From Chloroflexota bacterium (GTDB taxonomy: Bacteria; Chloroflexota; Dehalococcoidia; SZUA-161; SpSt-899): a stretch of DNA of 21,298 nucleotides. Shown one piece after another: positions 1 to 6,655 of this stretch. The position numbers were made by a program, and so were the translations under genes. The stretch covers positions 1 to 21,298 of the forward strand of contig QLUN01000004.1 of assembly GCA_018725455.1 (NCBI GenBank), read 5' to 3'. The notes beneath the pieces are model-generated. The model ran no database searches. It was given only the letters and a program-made list of their open reading frames with translations, and had not been told where the DNA came from. Numbering within the stretch: position 1 is the stretch's first letter; the number at the start of each line of letters is the position of its first letter.

Positions 1-57
1 GCCTAATACGGCCTCCTCAGCATCGAGATCATGAGGTTGTATCCTGTCATCAGCCAT
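1..57 (-). CDS. dnaB: Replicative DNA helicase DnaB, N-terminal fragment
   Basis: This is the first 19 codons of a gene that runs off the left edge on the minus strand. The reading starts with ATG at 57 and gives MADDRIQPHDLDAEEAVLG. That matches the usual DnaB opening, in which a Pro-His-[DN]-x-xAE-x-AVLG segment precedes the N-terminal primase-interacting domain. DnaB is the hexameric replicative helicase. The start lies 14 nt after the rplI stop, with AGAGGAA just upstream as ribosome site, and rplI-dnaB is a widely conserved gene order. The identification rests on a very short stretch plus this synteny. Confidence 0.75.
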   Translation of the reverse strand, partial: MADDRIQPHDLDAEEAVLG

Positions 58-71
58 GACTGTTCCTCTGA

Positions 72-536
72 CTACTCGGTGACCTCTCCCTCTCCGGCGG
101 CTTCGATCGTGACCTTTATCCTGGCAACCACACCTTTGCCCAACTCGATCTCAACCTCGTGGTCCCCGAGTTTGCGAATGGGTTCCTCAATCTTTATCAC
201 ATGCTTATCAACTTTAAAGCCTCGACGCTGCAATTCCTGGGCGATGGCCGTGCTTGGCACTGATCCATAGATATTTCCCCCGGCCCCCACCCTTCTGGGG
301 AAGACGAGCGAGACGTCCTGCAGGGCTTGAGCTAATGTCTGGGCTTCTTCCATCTGCTGGTCACGTCGCCGGGCTTCAGCCTGACGCCGGGCTTCCAAGC
401 GCTCGATTTCAGCGGCGGTGGCAAGTAGCGCCAAGCCTCTGGGGAAGAGATAATTTCTGGCGTGACCGTCAGCCACATCCTTGACCTCGCCAGCCTGAGC
501 CACGCCGGGCAAATCTTGCAGGAAAACTACTTTCAT
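72..536 (-). CDS. rplI: 50S ribosomal protein bL9
   Basis: This is a full-length 154-residue bL9, a large-subunit protein that binds 23S rRNA near the base of the L1 stalk. The N-terminal RNA-binding domain is plain: MKVVFLQDLPGVAQAGEVK leads into ARNYLFPRGLAL (about residues 27-38), the family signature. A charged, Ala/Arg/Gln-rich central helix (about 40-75) connects it to the C-terminal domain ending in EAAGEGEVTE. The start is fixed by GAGGAGG five nt upstream. dnaB follows at 14 nt, so the two are likely co-transcribed. Upstream, where ssb/rpsF genes are often found, lies the RAYT element instead, so the promoter of this gene is not obvious and may lie inside or beyond that element. Confidence 0.96.
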   Translation of the reverse strand: MKVVFLQDLPGVAQAGEVKDVADGHARNYLFPRGLALLATAAEIERLEARRQAEARRRDQQMEEAQTLAQALQDVSLVFPRRVGAGGNIYGSVPSTAIAQELQRRGFKVDKHVIKIEEPIRKLGDHEVEIELGKGVVARIKVTIEAAGEGEVTE

Positions 537-554
537 AATGTCCTCCTCAAAATG

Positions 555-571
555 GGGTCAACTCTATTTTT
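555..571 (+). repeat. RAYT end repeat, left copy
   Basis: GGGTCAACTCTATTTTT is identical to the repeat at 1280-1296 on the other side of the RAYT gene and inverted relative to 1314-1330. It overlaps the last codons and stop of the transposase gene. Unlike the right-hand copy it has no exact inverted partner next to it, so this end is a half-palindrome. Confidence 0.85.
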
Positions 572-1265
572 CTTGCTTCCTGGGTCTTCCCCTATCACGG
601 AGTGAACGGATTTCAAATCTTGTTTTCATTTCTTGAATAAATCTCTTTTCTCCGAACACCCCTTCGTTCAATTGGTCTCTAATGCCTCTTAAGAATGTTT
701 CATCGATGACATCGTTTATATGCTGACGATATCTTCCTTGTTTTTCCTCTGGGGAGTTGCCTAATCCTTGATAATAATAAGGGTCAATATCAATTAATTT
801 CTCAATGAGGGGATGGGCTTTGCCAAAAGCATAAAATCCATAACTAGAAAATTGCCAATCTTCTGGTTTTTCTACTAGGCCCGCTCTTAGTGGGTTAATT
901 TCAATATAGAGGCCACACCAGATAAGATAATTATCTTTATCAATGATTGAACTTTTGTATCTCCCTTGCCAAACATGTCCCACGCCCTGATACTTTCTGT
1001 TGAAATAGGAAGAGTAAGCCAAAGTTAGACGCATCATAGTCCTAGATAGGCTGCCATCAATAAGGGGCTCAATCATTAAGTGAATATGATTCGGCATCAA
1101 ACAGAGGTGGTAGAGCTTGAATCCTAACTCCTTCTTGTATCTTATCAATAGTTTAAGGAAATAGGCAAAATCTTCCTCATTACGGAAGATTGTCTGACGA
1201 TTGTTTCCTCTATCTAAGACGTGGAAAGGAATATTAGCAGTAGTTACTCTTAATGGTCTCGCCAT
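564..1265 (-). CDS. REP-associated tyrosine transposase (RAYT, Y1_Tnp/IS200-like)
   Basis: The protein has 233 residues and belongs to the HUH single-strand transposase family that acts on REP-type palindromes. The start is placed at the ATG at 1265 (MARPLRV), the usual RAYT opening, rather than the ATG seven codons upstream. Visible motifs are PFHVLDRGNNRQTIF (about 13-27), the metal-binding HUH pair in LMPNHIHLMIEP (H60, H62), GHVWQGRYKS (about 97-106), and YLIWCGLYIEINPLRAGLV (about 113-131), which carries the candidate nucleophilic tyrosine (Y113 or Y120). The C-terminus is basic (RDRGRPRKQEK), typical for REP DNA binding. The stop codon lies inside the left copy of the palindromic repeat. 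The frame is intact, so activity is possible. It has no apparent functional link to its ribosomal-protein neighbour. Confidence 0.92.
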   Translation of the reverse strand: MARPLRVTTANIPFHVLDRGNNRQTIFRNEEDFAYFLKLLIRYKKELGFKLYHLCLMPNHIHLMIEPLIDGSLSRTMMRLTLAYSSYFNRKYQGVGHVWQGRYKSSIIDKDNYLIWCGLYIEINPLRAGLVEKPEDWQFSSYGFYAFGKAHPLIEKLIDIDPYYYQGLGNSPEEKQGRYRQHINDVIDETFLRGIRDQLNEGVFGEKRFIQEMKTRFEIRSLRDRGRPRKQEK

Positions 1266-1279
1266 GTCGTGAAAGAGTG

Positions 1280-1330
1280 GGGTCAACTCTATTTTTTTTC
1301 TCTTCTCCGTGGCAAAAATAGAGTTGACCC
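1280..1330. repeat. REP-like palindrome, 17-bp arms
   Basis: The arms GGGTCAACTCTATTTTT (1280-1296) and AAAAATAGAGTTGACCC (1314-1330) are perfect reverse complements around a 17-nt pyrimidine-rich loop. The palindrome lies between the RAYT start and the nitroreductase stop, about 15 bp upstream of the RAYT start codon. It is the likely substrate of the adjacent RAYT. In RNA it would also form a strong hairpin at the 3' end of the nitroreductase message. On the minus strand it follows the nitroreductase stop directly, so it could double as a transcription end or mRNA-stabilising structure. Confidence 0.9.
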
Positions 1331-1336
1331 TGTTTT

Positions 1337-1876
1337 TTAATATCTGTCGTAAGATACGATCTCCGATAGTTCTTTGCGACGCGGGGGTGTTGGTTCCTCG
1401 ACCGGGTAGCCCAGAGGGAGGAGTAGCACCACCCGAACGTTTGATGGTACCCCCAATAGCTCGGCCACCTTTGAAGCATCGAAAGACCCGATGGCCACCG
1501 TGCCCAGTCCTAGAGAGTAGGCGGTTAACATCATGTTCTGCGTCGCCAGCGCAGTATCGAACATGTACCAGTCGCCTTTATCGGTCGTCGGTGCGCCCTT
1601 CTTGTAGCCTGATCTCCCCAGCTCACCGCAGACCACTATGGTCACCGGGGCGTTCCTAATGGCATCAGTGGCCGGATTCCCGGGGGAGATGGTCTCCGCG
1701 ACCTTACCCCTCATCAAAGCGTCTCGCACTACCACAAATCTCCAGCACTGGGTATTGGCCCACGATGGGGCCCAACGACCCGCCTCCAGCACGGTATCGA
1801 CGAGATCATTATTCACCGGCTCCGCTTTCAACCGGCGAATGCTTCTGCGATTCTTTATGGCGTGCATCAGGTCCAT
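1337..1876 (-). CDS. Nitroreductase family FMN protein
   Basis: The protein has 179 residues. The start at 1876 (MDLMHAIKNRRSIRR) is set by AAGGAGG eight nt upstream. Longer in-frame starts lack a ribosome site and overlap the ychF coding end. The opening Arg-Arg-Ser-x-Arg motif contacts the FMN phosphate, and AGRWAPSWANTQCWRFVVV is the usual second FMN-binding segment. The middle FDTALATQNMMLTAYSLGLGT and the end LLLPLGYPVEEP are standard nitroreductase-fold elements. The family reduces nitro groups, quinones or flavins with NAD(P)H, and some members are dehalogenases. The substrate here cannot be told. The gene follows ychF by 19 bp on the same strand and probably shares its transcript. Confidence 0.9.
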   Translation of the reverse strand: MDLMHAIKNRRSIRRLKAEPVNNDLVDTVLEAGRWAPSWANTQCWRFVVVRDALMRGKVAETISPGNPATDAIRNAPVTIVVCGELGRSGYKKGAPTTDKGDWYMFDTALATQNMMLTAYSLGLGTVAIGSFDASKVAELLGVPSNVRVVLLLPLGYPVEEPTPPRRKELSEIVSYDRY

Positions 1877-1895
1877 TTCTGTCCTCCTTTTATAC

Positions 1896-2996
1896 TCAGA
1901 TGTTAAACAAGATGGTAACCACATCACCATCCTGCACCACATAGTTCTTGCCTTCGAGCTGGATCAGACCCTTGTGACGAGCCTCAGCGATGCTGCCACA
2001 CTTCACCAGATCGTCGTATCCGACAACCTCTGCCCGGATGAAGCCTCGTTCCATGTCCGAATGTATCTTGCCCGCCGCTTTCTGAATGGTGGTTCCACTC
2101 GAAACCGTCCAGGCCTTTACTTCATCGGAGGCGATAGAGAAAAACGAAACGAGCCCCAAAAGTCCATAGGAGAGCCTTATGGCTCGATCCAGCCCGCTCT
2201 GGCTTAGCTCCATCGAGGAGCGAAACGCCATGGCCTCATTATTACTCAGTTGGCCAAGCTCCATCTCCAGCTTGCCGCATAGCACCGCTACCTCGGAGTG
2301 AGGTCGCCTGTACCTCGAGCGGAATCGCTCCTCCAGGGATTGCCTCTCGCCCAGTTGTTCTTCCCCGATATTGAACAGCAACAGCAATGGTTTAGCGGTG
2401 AGAAACTGAAAGCTCTGGATCGCCTTACACTCGTACTCGCTCAGACCCTGTTCTCTAAGGGGCACATTATCGCCCAGAGCTGATTTTATCCTATCCAGCA
2501 GGGATTGCTCCTTGATGGCTAACTCCCGTTCCGCCGCTTTGGCTGCTTTCAGGGAAACTCGTATCCTCTCCAATCGCCTTTCAATGATCGATAGGTCGGA
2601 GAAGGCTAGCTCAAGGTCCAGGATGCCTGCGTCTCGTTCAGGCTCTATGCTGCCCTCGACATGCGGGATGCGCTCATCGGGGAAGACTCGAATCACGTAG
2701 ATGAGAGCGTCGACCTTGCTGAGCTGAGCCAGGAACTGACCCCCTATCCCCTCCCGCCGGCCAAATCCTTTGGGAGAAGCCCCGACATCGAGATACCTCA
2801 CCTCGGCCGGAATGGTACGCTCAGGCTTGAGAATCGCGGCGAGGTTTTCTAGTCTCGAGTCAGGCACCTTCACTACCCCGACGTTCGGGCCCTCCCTGCC
2901 CGTAGAATAGGCAGCGACTTCCGCCTTGCCTATAGTCAGCGCATTGAAGACCGTCGTCTTCCCGCTCTTGGGAAGTCCAATGATGCCGAGTTCCAT
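1896..2996 (-). CDS. ychF: YchF/OLA1-type P-loop NTPase
   Basis: The protein has 366 residues, close to the family's usual ~363. Its N-terminal G domain has the P-loop GLPKSGKT (7-14). YchF more often reads GLPNVGKS, and the Lys-Ser form is a lineage variant. The switch region LDVGASPKGFGRREGIGGQFL and VDALIYVIRVF are recognisable. The specificity motif is Asn-Ile-Gly-Glu (209-212) instead of NKxD, the hallmark of this ATP-preferring family. A coiled-coil segment (about 135-175) precedes it, and the C-terminus is the TGS-like domain (about 283-366). YchF binds ribosomes and is implicated in stress and translation control. It is transcribed away from holA, with an unusual inverted-repeat block between them. 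Confidence 0.95.
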   Translation of the reverse strand: MELGIIGLPKSGKTTVFNALTIGKAEVAAYSTGREGPNVGVVKVPDSRLENLAAILKPERTIPAEVRYLDVGASPKGFGRREGIGGQFLAQLSKVDALIYVIRVFPDERIPHVEGSIEPERDAGILDLELAFSDLSIIERRLERIRVSLKAAKAAERELAIKEQSLLDRIKSALGDNVPLREQGLSEYECKAIQSFQFLTAKPLLLLFNIGEEQLGERQSLEERFRSRYRRPHSEVAVLCGKLEMELGQLSNNEAMAFRSSMELSQSGLDRAIRLSYGLLGLVSFFSIASDEVKAWTVSSGTTIQKAAGKIHSDMERGFIRAEVVGYDDLVKCGSIAEARHKGLIQLEGKNYVVQDGDVVTILFNI

Positions 2997-3094
2997 AAAT
3001 AGCCTTCAGCGGTCAGCCTTCAGCTCCCCCACCCCACTCCTGATAGCCGAAAACTGAATACTTACTGACCCCTGTCTACTGCTCCCCGTGAATG

Positions 3095-3103
3095 TGGTAT
3101 AAT
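3095..3103 (+). promoter_or_regulatory. Extended -10 box toward holA
   Basis: TGgTATAAT is a perfect extended -10. No convincing -35 lies 16-18 bp upstream, which is tolerated by extended -10 promoters. Transcription would start near 3110 and leave a leader of about 48 nt before the holA GTG. It coincides with arm B of the interleaved inverted repeats, so protein binding there would be expected to affect it. Confidence 0.55.
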
Positions 3104-3120
3104 TGTAGGAGCAGTAGACT

Positions 3121-3129
3121 ATTATACCA
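3121..3129 (-). promoter_or_regulatory. Extended -10 box toward ychF
   Basis: Read leftward, arm B' gives the same TGgTATAAT. It would start transcription near 3114 and leave a leader of about 118 nt before ychF. It lies to the right of the rightward box, so the two start sites face each other and the first bases of both transcripts would be antisense. No good -35 is visible. Confidence 0.45.
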
Positions 3130-3157
3130 CGATCGCTGGGTCTCTGGGAACTTCACA

Positions 3158-4138
3158 GTGGTCTACATTCTTTACGGTGAGGACAATTTCTCGATCAAAG
3201 AATCGCTGACTAAGATCAAGGCCGACTGCGGCGGGGCGGAGTTAGGAGAGTCTAATGCTGTTCGGTTTGAAGGGGGTAAGGTCAGCCTCAATGAACTTGT
3301 CTCCACTTGCAACACCATGTCCTTTCTGGCACCGAAGCGACTGGTGATGGTTGAGGGACTGCTGACTCGCTTCGAGCCCGGGGGAGGGCGTCGAGATCAA
3401 TCACCCGAATTGAAGGATTGGGGTGCGTTAGCCGGGCACGTGGTCAACATGCCCGAAAGCACCGTCCTGGTGCTGGTTGACGGCAAGCTGAGCAGGGCCA
3501 ATCCCCTGCTGAGAAAGCTCTCCCCACTGGCCAATATCAGGGAATACGTACCCCTGAAGGGAACGGAGCTCCAAAACTGGATTCGCACCCGCGTGGTCGG
3601 CAAGGGGTGTGAAATCTCGCCTTCGGCGCTTCGGCTGCTCACCGATCTTATCGGAAACAACTTGTGGATACTTTCCAACGAGATTGACAAATTATCTCTG
3701 CATGCCCGAGAGGGACGTATTGAAGAGGATGACATCAACTCGCTGGTGAGCTATGCCAGGGAATCGAATATCTTTGCGATGGTTGATGCCATAGTGCAGC
3801 GTCGGCTGGGGGAGGCTTCCCGGCTGACCCACCAGCTCCTGGACGAGGGGTCGGCGCCTCCGTATCTGCTTTATATGATGACCCGTCAGTTTCGCTTGCT
3901 GATTCAGGCCAGGAAACTGATGGCTGATGGTTTGCCCGTTAGCGCCATCGGGGGCAAGATAGGCGAGACCATCGACTGGAGACTGGAAAAGTTGTTGAGG
4001 CAGGCTCGGGGATATTCCCTTGAGCGGCTGGAGGAGAGCTACCGCAGGCTGTTGCATACCGACCTTTCAATCAAGACCGGGACAGTTGATGGAGCGCTGG
4101 CCCTCGATCTTCTCATCACCGACCTCTGCGCCGGATAA
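3158..4138 (+). CDS. holA: DNA polymerase III delta subunit
   Basis: The protein has about 326 residues, the usual size for HolA. Delta opens the beta sliding clamp as part of the clamp-loader complex. The start is placed at GTG 3158 (VVYILYGEDNFSIKESL), because the family begins with a short strand followed by [LY]-x-G-[ED]-[DE]-x-[FY]. The ATG at 3092 would begin upstream of the likely -10 box. No clear ribosome site precedes the GTG. Domain I shows FLAPKRLVMVEGL and STVLVLVDGKL; domain II has NWIRTRVVGKGCEISPSAL and the conserved GNNLWILSNEIDKLSL. The C-terminal collar domain has SNIFAMVDAIVQRRLGEA and TRQFRLLIQARKLMADG. It is the only plus-strand housekeeping gene here and is not in an operon. 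Confidence 0.93.
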   Translation: MVYILYGEDNFSIKESLTKIKADCGGAELGESNAVRFEGGKVSLNELVSTCNTMSFLAPKRLVMVEGLLTRFEPGGGRRDQSPELKDWGALAGHVVNMPESTVLVLVDGKLSRANPLLRKLSPLANIREYVPLKGTELQNWIRTRVVGKGCEISPSALRLLTDLIGNNLWILSNEIDKLSLHAREGRIEEDDINSLVSYARESNIFAMVDAIVQRRLGEASRLTHQLLDEGSAPPYLLYMMTRQFRLLIQARKLMADGLPVSAIGGKIGETIDWRLEKLLRQARGYSLERLEESYRRLLHTDLSIKTGTVDGALALDLLITDLCAG

Positions 4139-4415
4139 GACGGCATCCACTTGAGAGGAAGCCTGCTTCATGGCTATACCCTGAATCCGTGAAGTCAAAG
4201 TTCCTTCATCTACCGGGTGAAGGTGAGTGAATCTGTGTTCACGGATCCCTGAAGAAGTAATTGATGCCTATCGCAAACAATGCGCCGCCAATGTCATCAT
4301 CCCCGCGCCAAACATAGATATTGTGAAGTTGTCGTCGATGGGAATGGACAAATGATCATCTGAGATGGCTGAGACCGCACACTCATCCTAATTATTCCTT
4401 TTGCAGCAGGCCGGC
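4139..4415. other. Convergent intergenic region with repeat and a short odd frame
   Basis: This 277-bp gap separates holA from the end of the convergently transcribed GarR-like gene. It contains one copy of the ~75-bp palindromic repeat (4180-4253). Overlapping its end is a 42-codon plus-strand frame, 4227-4355, starting GTG with GAAGG upstream. It reads NVIIPAPNIDIVKL near its end and looks like coding sequence by composition, but I cannot assign it and it may be a gene remnant. No classical stem-plus-T-run terminator is visible, so the repeat hairpin may separate the converging transcripts. Confidence 0.5.
4180..4253. repeat. ~75-bp palindromic repeat, copy 1
   Basis: The outer arms are CCTGAATCCGTGAA (4180-4193) and TTCACGGAT (4238-4246), followed by the diverged CCCTGAA. 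A small inner hairpin is CCTTCA/TGAAGG (4203-4208 and 4218-4223). A second, better-preserved copy lies at 11127-11202 in the tct operon with the same outer arm, the same internal TTCA...GGGTGA segment and the same spacing. Two copies of near-equal length with conserved ends suggest a dispersed non-coding element of MITE or REP type. Confidence 0.75.
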
Positions 4416-5294
4416 CTAATCCATGCCAGCCATACGTTGCAGCGCCAGATATAGAGCCTGGGTCCCCTTACGTCCACCGCCCAGAGCCTGGACGGATACA
4501 TACAACTGATGAACGAGAGCTAAGCCGGGTAGTGAAATTTGCATTCTCTGAGCCTCTTCCAGAGCGACACTCATATCCTTGACGAAGTGATCCACCAAAA
4601 ACCCTGGTTCTATATCACCTCTCAATGCCCTAGGAGCCAGATTGTCAAGGATCCAGCAGTTGGCAGCTCCTCCAGAGATGGAGCGAAGCATAGTTTCGAG
4701 GTCTAGTCCGGCTTTGGTTCCATATATCAACGCTTCTGCCATTCCAATCATAGTTCCGGCAACTTGTATTTGATTACACATCTTGGTATGCTGCCCAGCA
4801 CCCGGGCCACCCTGCAGGATAATGGTCTTCCCCAACTTTTCCAGGATGGGTTTTGCAGCATTGAAAGCTTTTTCATCCCCGCCAACCATAATAGAGAGAG
4901 TGGCGTTGCGGGCGCCTACATCTCCACCGGAAACCGGGGCATCCAGGCAAGACACTCCTTTTTCCTGTAGAGCCTTTGCAATTTCGCCAGCCAGGCCGGG
5001 TTTACTGGTGGTAAAATCAATGAATATCGATCCTGCTTTGATCGTATCTGAGATGCCTTCCCTTCCAAGAACGACTTCCCGGACATCCTGGGGGTAGCTC
5101 AGGATGGTACAGACAAAATCCTGATCCCTGGCTGCCTCTCGAGGCGAGCTAGCCCATTGGGCTCCAGCATCAATTAGCTCTTTGGCCTTGCTCTTGGTTC
5201 GATTGAAAACGGTGAGGTGATGACCTGCGTTAATTAAATGGCCACCCATTGGCCGTCCCATAACACCTGTTCCTATCCATCCAATACTGCTCAT
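4416..5294 (-). CDS. Beta-hydroxyacid dehydrogenase, GarR/HIBADH-like
   Basis: The protein has 292 residues. It is an NAD(P)-dependent oxidoreductase of the 3-hydroxyisobutyrate / tartronate semialdehyde reductase family. The Rossmann motif GWIGTGVMGRPM starts at residue 5, the substrate loop is LDAPVSGGDVGA (117-128) and the catalytic lysine K171 sits in GAGQHTKMCNQ. The all-alpha C-terminal domain is complete. The start at 5294 has AAGGAA upstream; the longer frame to 5357 has no initiation signal. It is the last gene of the leftward run. Its position with an HpcH/HpaI aldolase and a glycerate kinase remnant favours tartronate semialdehyde reductase (to D-glycerate), but the family has many specificities. 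A small GTGGGT/ACCCAC hairpin lies just upstream (5343-5357). Confidence 0.88.
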   Translation of the reverse strand: MSSIGWIGTGVMGRPMGGHLINAGHHLTVFNRTKSKAKELIDAGAQWASSPREAARDQDFVCTILSYPQDVREVVLGREGISDTIKAGSIFIDFTTSKPGLAGEIAKALQEKGVSCLDAPVSGGDVGARNATLSIMVGGDEKAFNAAKPILEKLGKTIILQGGPGAGQHTKMCNQIQVAGTMIGMAEALIYGTKAGLDLETMLRSISGGAANCWILDNLAPRALRGDIEPGFLVDHFVKDMSVALEEAQRMQISLPGLALVHQLYVSVQALGGGRKGTQALYLALQRMAGMD

Positions 5295-5438
5295 TACGCT
5301 GTTCCTTCCCACGTATTTTAGGTTCCGCATCGCCCCCATCCGGTGGGTGTTACCCACTCTGGCGGCTCAGCTGCATGAAAAGAATTCTACCCTTCTGGTC
5401 ATGGTTTCCCCCTCTTTCTTCCTGGCTTACCAAAAACT

Positions 5439-6428
5439 TTAGCCTTTGCGGCTCGCCACCTCGGGATTTACGCATTGCGGAGGCATTTCACCCCGCAATC
5501 CAGCGATTAGGTTTGCCGCAGCCATGGATGCCATCTTCGTTCTGGTAGTGACGCTAGCACTGGCAATATGAGGAGTAATTATTACATTGTCCAAAGTCAG
5601 TAGCGGCTCATCAGGCGGGACTGGCTCAATCTCGGTTACATCGAGCGCGGCGGCAAAAATCCGGCCTGACCTAAGTGCCTGGTAGAGGGCTTTCTGGTCA
5701 ACCACAGGGCCGCGAGAAGTATTTACTAAGATTGCCGTCGGCTTCATCGCTGCCAACTCCGCAGCACCTATAAGGTGGTGAGTCTCGCCAGTAAGTGCGA
5801 TATGAAGAGTAACAAAATCCGCTCTTGCGAGTAGCTCTATGAGATCAGGAACGTATTCCAAACCAAGTTCTCTCTCTTCATCCGGTCTTCGTACCTTATC
5901 ATAGTAAAGCACTTGCATATTGAACCCTATGGCACGTTTCGCCACCGCGGCGCCGATGCGCCCGAAACCGACAATCCCTAGGGTGGCGTTATGAATGTCG
6001 TGCCCCAATAGTACCAGGGGTCCCCAGGTTTTCCACTTCCCTTTCTTGGTGTGGACATCAGCCTCAACGACACGCCTTGCCGCTGCCAAAAGCAGGGCAA
6101 AGGTGAAGTCGGCAGTAGTCTCGGTTAACACCTCGGGAGTGTTCCCCACAAAAATGCCACGATTTGTCGCTTCGGAAACATCGATGTTATCATAACCGAC
6201 AGCCATATTGCTGACTATCTTAAGTTTTGGGGCGGCGTCCATCAATGTGGCGTCTATCTTATCGGTGAGAAGTGAGAGGAGTCCATCAATATCCGGGACC
6301 TTCTTCAGGAGCATGTCGCGTGGCGGTGGTAGCTCATCCTCCCATACTTCCACTTCGGCAATAGCACCAATCGTATCCAGTGCCTCTTGAGCTATCTTTC
6401 GAGTGACAAAAACCTTAGGCTTAGTCAT
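5439..6428 (-). CDS. D-2-hydroxyacid dehydrogenase (glyoxylate/hydroxypyruvate reductase-like)
   Basis: The protein has 329 residues. It has the standard split catalytic/NAD-binding fold: an N-terminal KVFVTRKI strand, VGYDNIDV (77-84), the cofactor motif GFGRIG (154-159), and the catalytic triad region with Arg239 in NTSRGPVVD, Glu268 in DVTEIEP and His287 in TPHIAS. The start at 6428 (MTKPKVF) is set by AAAGGAG six nt upstream. The family reduces glyoxylate, hydroxypyruvate or related 2-oxoacids with NAD(P)H. Here it sits downstream of a glycerate kinase remnant and upstream of the GarR-like gene, which fits glycerate/hydroxypyruvate/tartronate metabolism. The precise substrate is inferred only from context. 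Confidence 0.92.
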   Translation of the reverse strand: MTKPKVFVTRKIAQEALDTIGAIAEVEVWEDELPPPRDMLLKKVPDIDGLLSLLTDKIDATLMDAAPKLKIVSNMAVGYDNIDVSEATNRGIFVGNTPEVLTETTADFTFALLLAAARRVVEADVHTKKGKWKTWGPLVLLGHDIHNATLGIVGFGRIGAAVAKRAIGFNMQVLYYDKVRRPDEERELGLEYVPDLIELLARADFVTLHIALTGETHHLIGAAELAAMKPTAILVNTSRGPVVDQKALYQALRSGRIFAAALDVTEIEPVPPDEPLLTLDNVIITPHIASASVTTRTKMASMAAANLIAGLRGEMPPQCVNPEVASRKG

Positions 6429-6460
6429 TTTTCTCCTTTCTTTTGAATTCAAATCGGCTA

Positions 6461-6655
6461 CTAAATCGTCCTCTTACCCCCGATAGAAATATTGGAATCC
6501 AGTAATTGCACACCCAGGGATTGAGCCATCCCGTCACCACCATCATTGGTGGCGCCTCCTCCAACTCCAATAATCAATTTCCAACAGCCACGGTCAAGCA
6601 CGGCACAGATCAGCTCCCCGGTGCCATGGGTAGTGGTCATTAAAGGATTATAACC
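6461..6655 (-). pseudogene. Glycerate kinase fragment (GarK/GlxK family)
   Basis: Read on the minus strand right after the stop of the Ldh2 gene, and in the same frame as it, the sequence gives GYNPLMTTTHGTGELICAVLD and then IIGVGGGATNDGGDGMAQSL, ending at a TAG at 6461. These match the NPL-x-T-T-T-x-GTGELI and G-x-GG-x-ATNDGG-x-GM motifs of type I glycerate kinases (PF02595). Only about 64 of the ~380 residues remain, and both the N-terminal part and the long C-terminal part are gone. An internal ATG (6640) exists without a good ribosome site. It is best read as a deletion remnant of a gene that would have finished the pathway to phosphoglycerate. A functional mini-protein seems unlikely. 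Confidence 0.85.

Larger units (their letters stand above)
553..1330. mobile_element. RAYT element with palindromic ends
   Basis: The RAYT transposase gene is bracketed by copies of one short sequence. TGGGGTCAACTCTATTTTT occurs at 553-571, where it contains the gene's stop codon, and again at 1278-1296 upstream of the start. The upstream copy is followed by its exact reverse complement at 1314-1330, giving a 17-bp hairpin. Such palindromes are what RAYT (TnpA_REP) proteins recognise and are thought to spread. The unit sits between rplI and the nitroreductase gene, with the nitroreductase stop only 7 bp beyond the right palindrome. The boundaries are inferred from these repeats, and no target-site duplication was established. 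Confidence 0.7.
3074..3130. repeat. Two interleaved perfect inverted repeats
   Basis: Arm A GTCTACTGCTCC (3074-3085) pairs with A' GGAGCAGTAGAC (3108-3119), 12 bp perfect. Arm B GTGGTATAAT (3094-3103) pairs with B' ATTATACCAC (3121-3130), 10 bp perfect. Because the order is A-B-A'-B', the two stems cannot nest. In single-stranded nucleic acid they would form a pseudoknot, and in duplex DNA they give two overlapping dyads. The block fills most of the ychF/holA gap and overlaps the probable promoters of both genes. It could be a pair of overlapping operator sites or a structured element, and its role is unknown. Confidence 0.85.

Noticed and set aside
1638..2207. 189-codon plus-strand frame over the nitroreductase and ychF ends
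   Set aside because: It is antisense to two well-supported genes, with no initiation signal.
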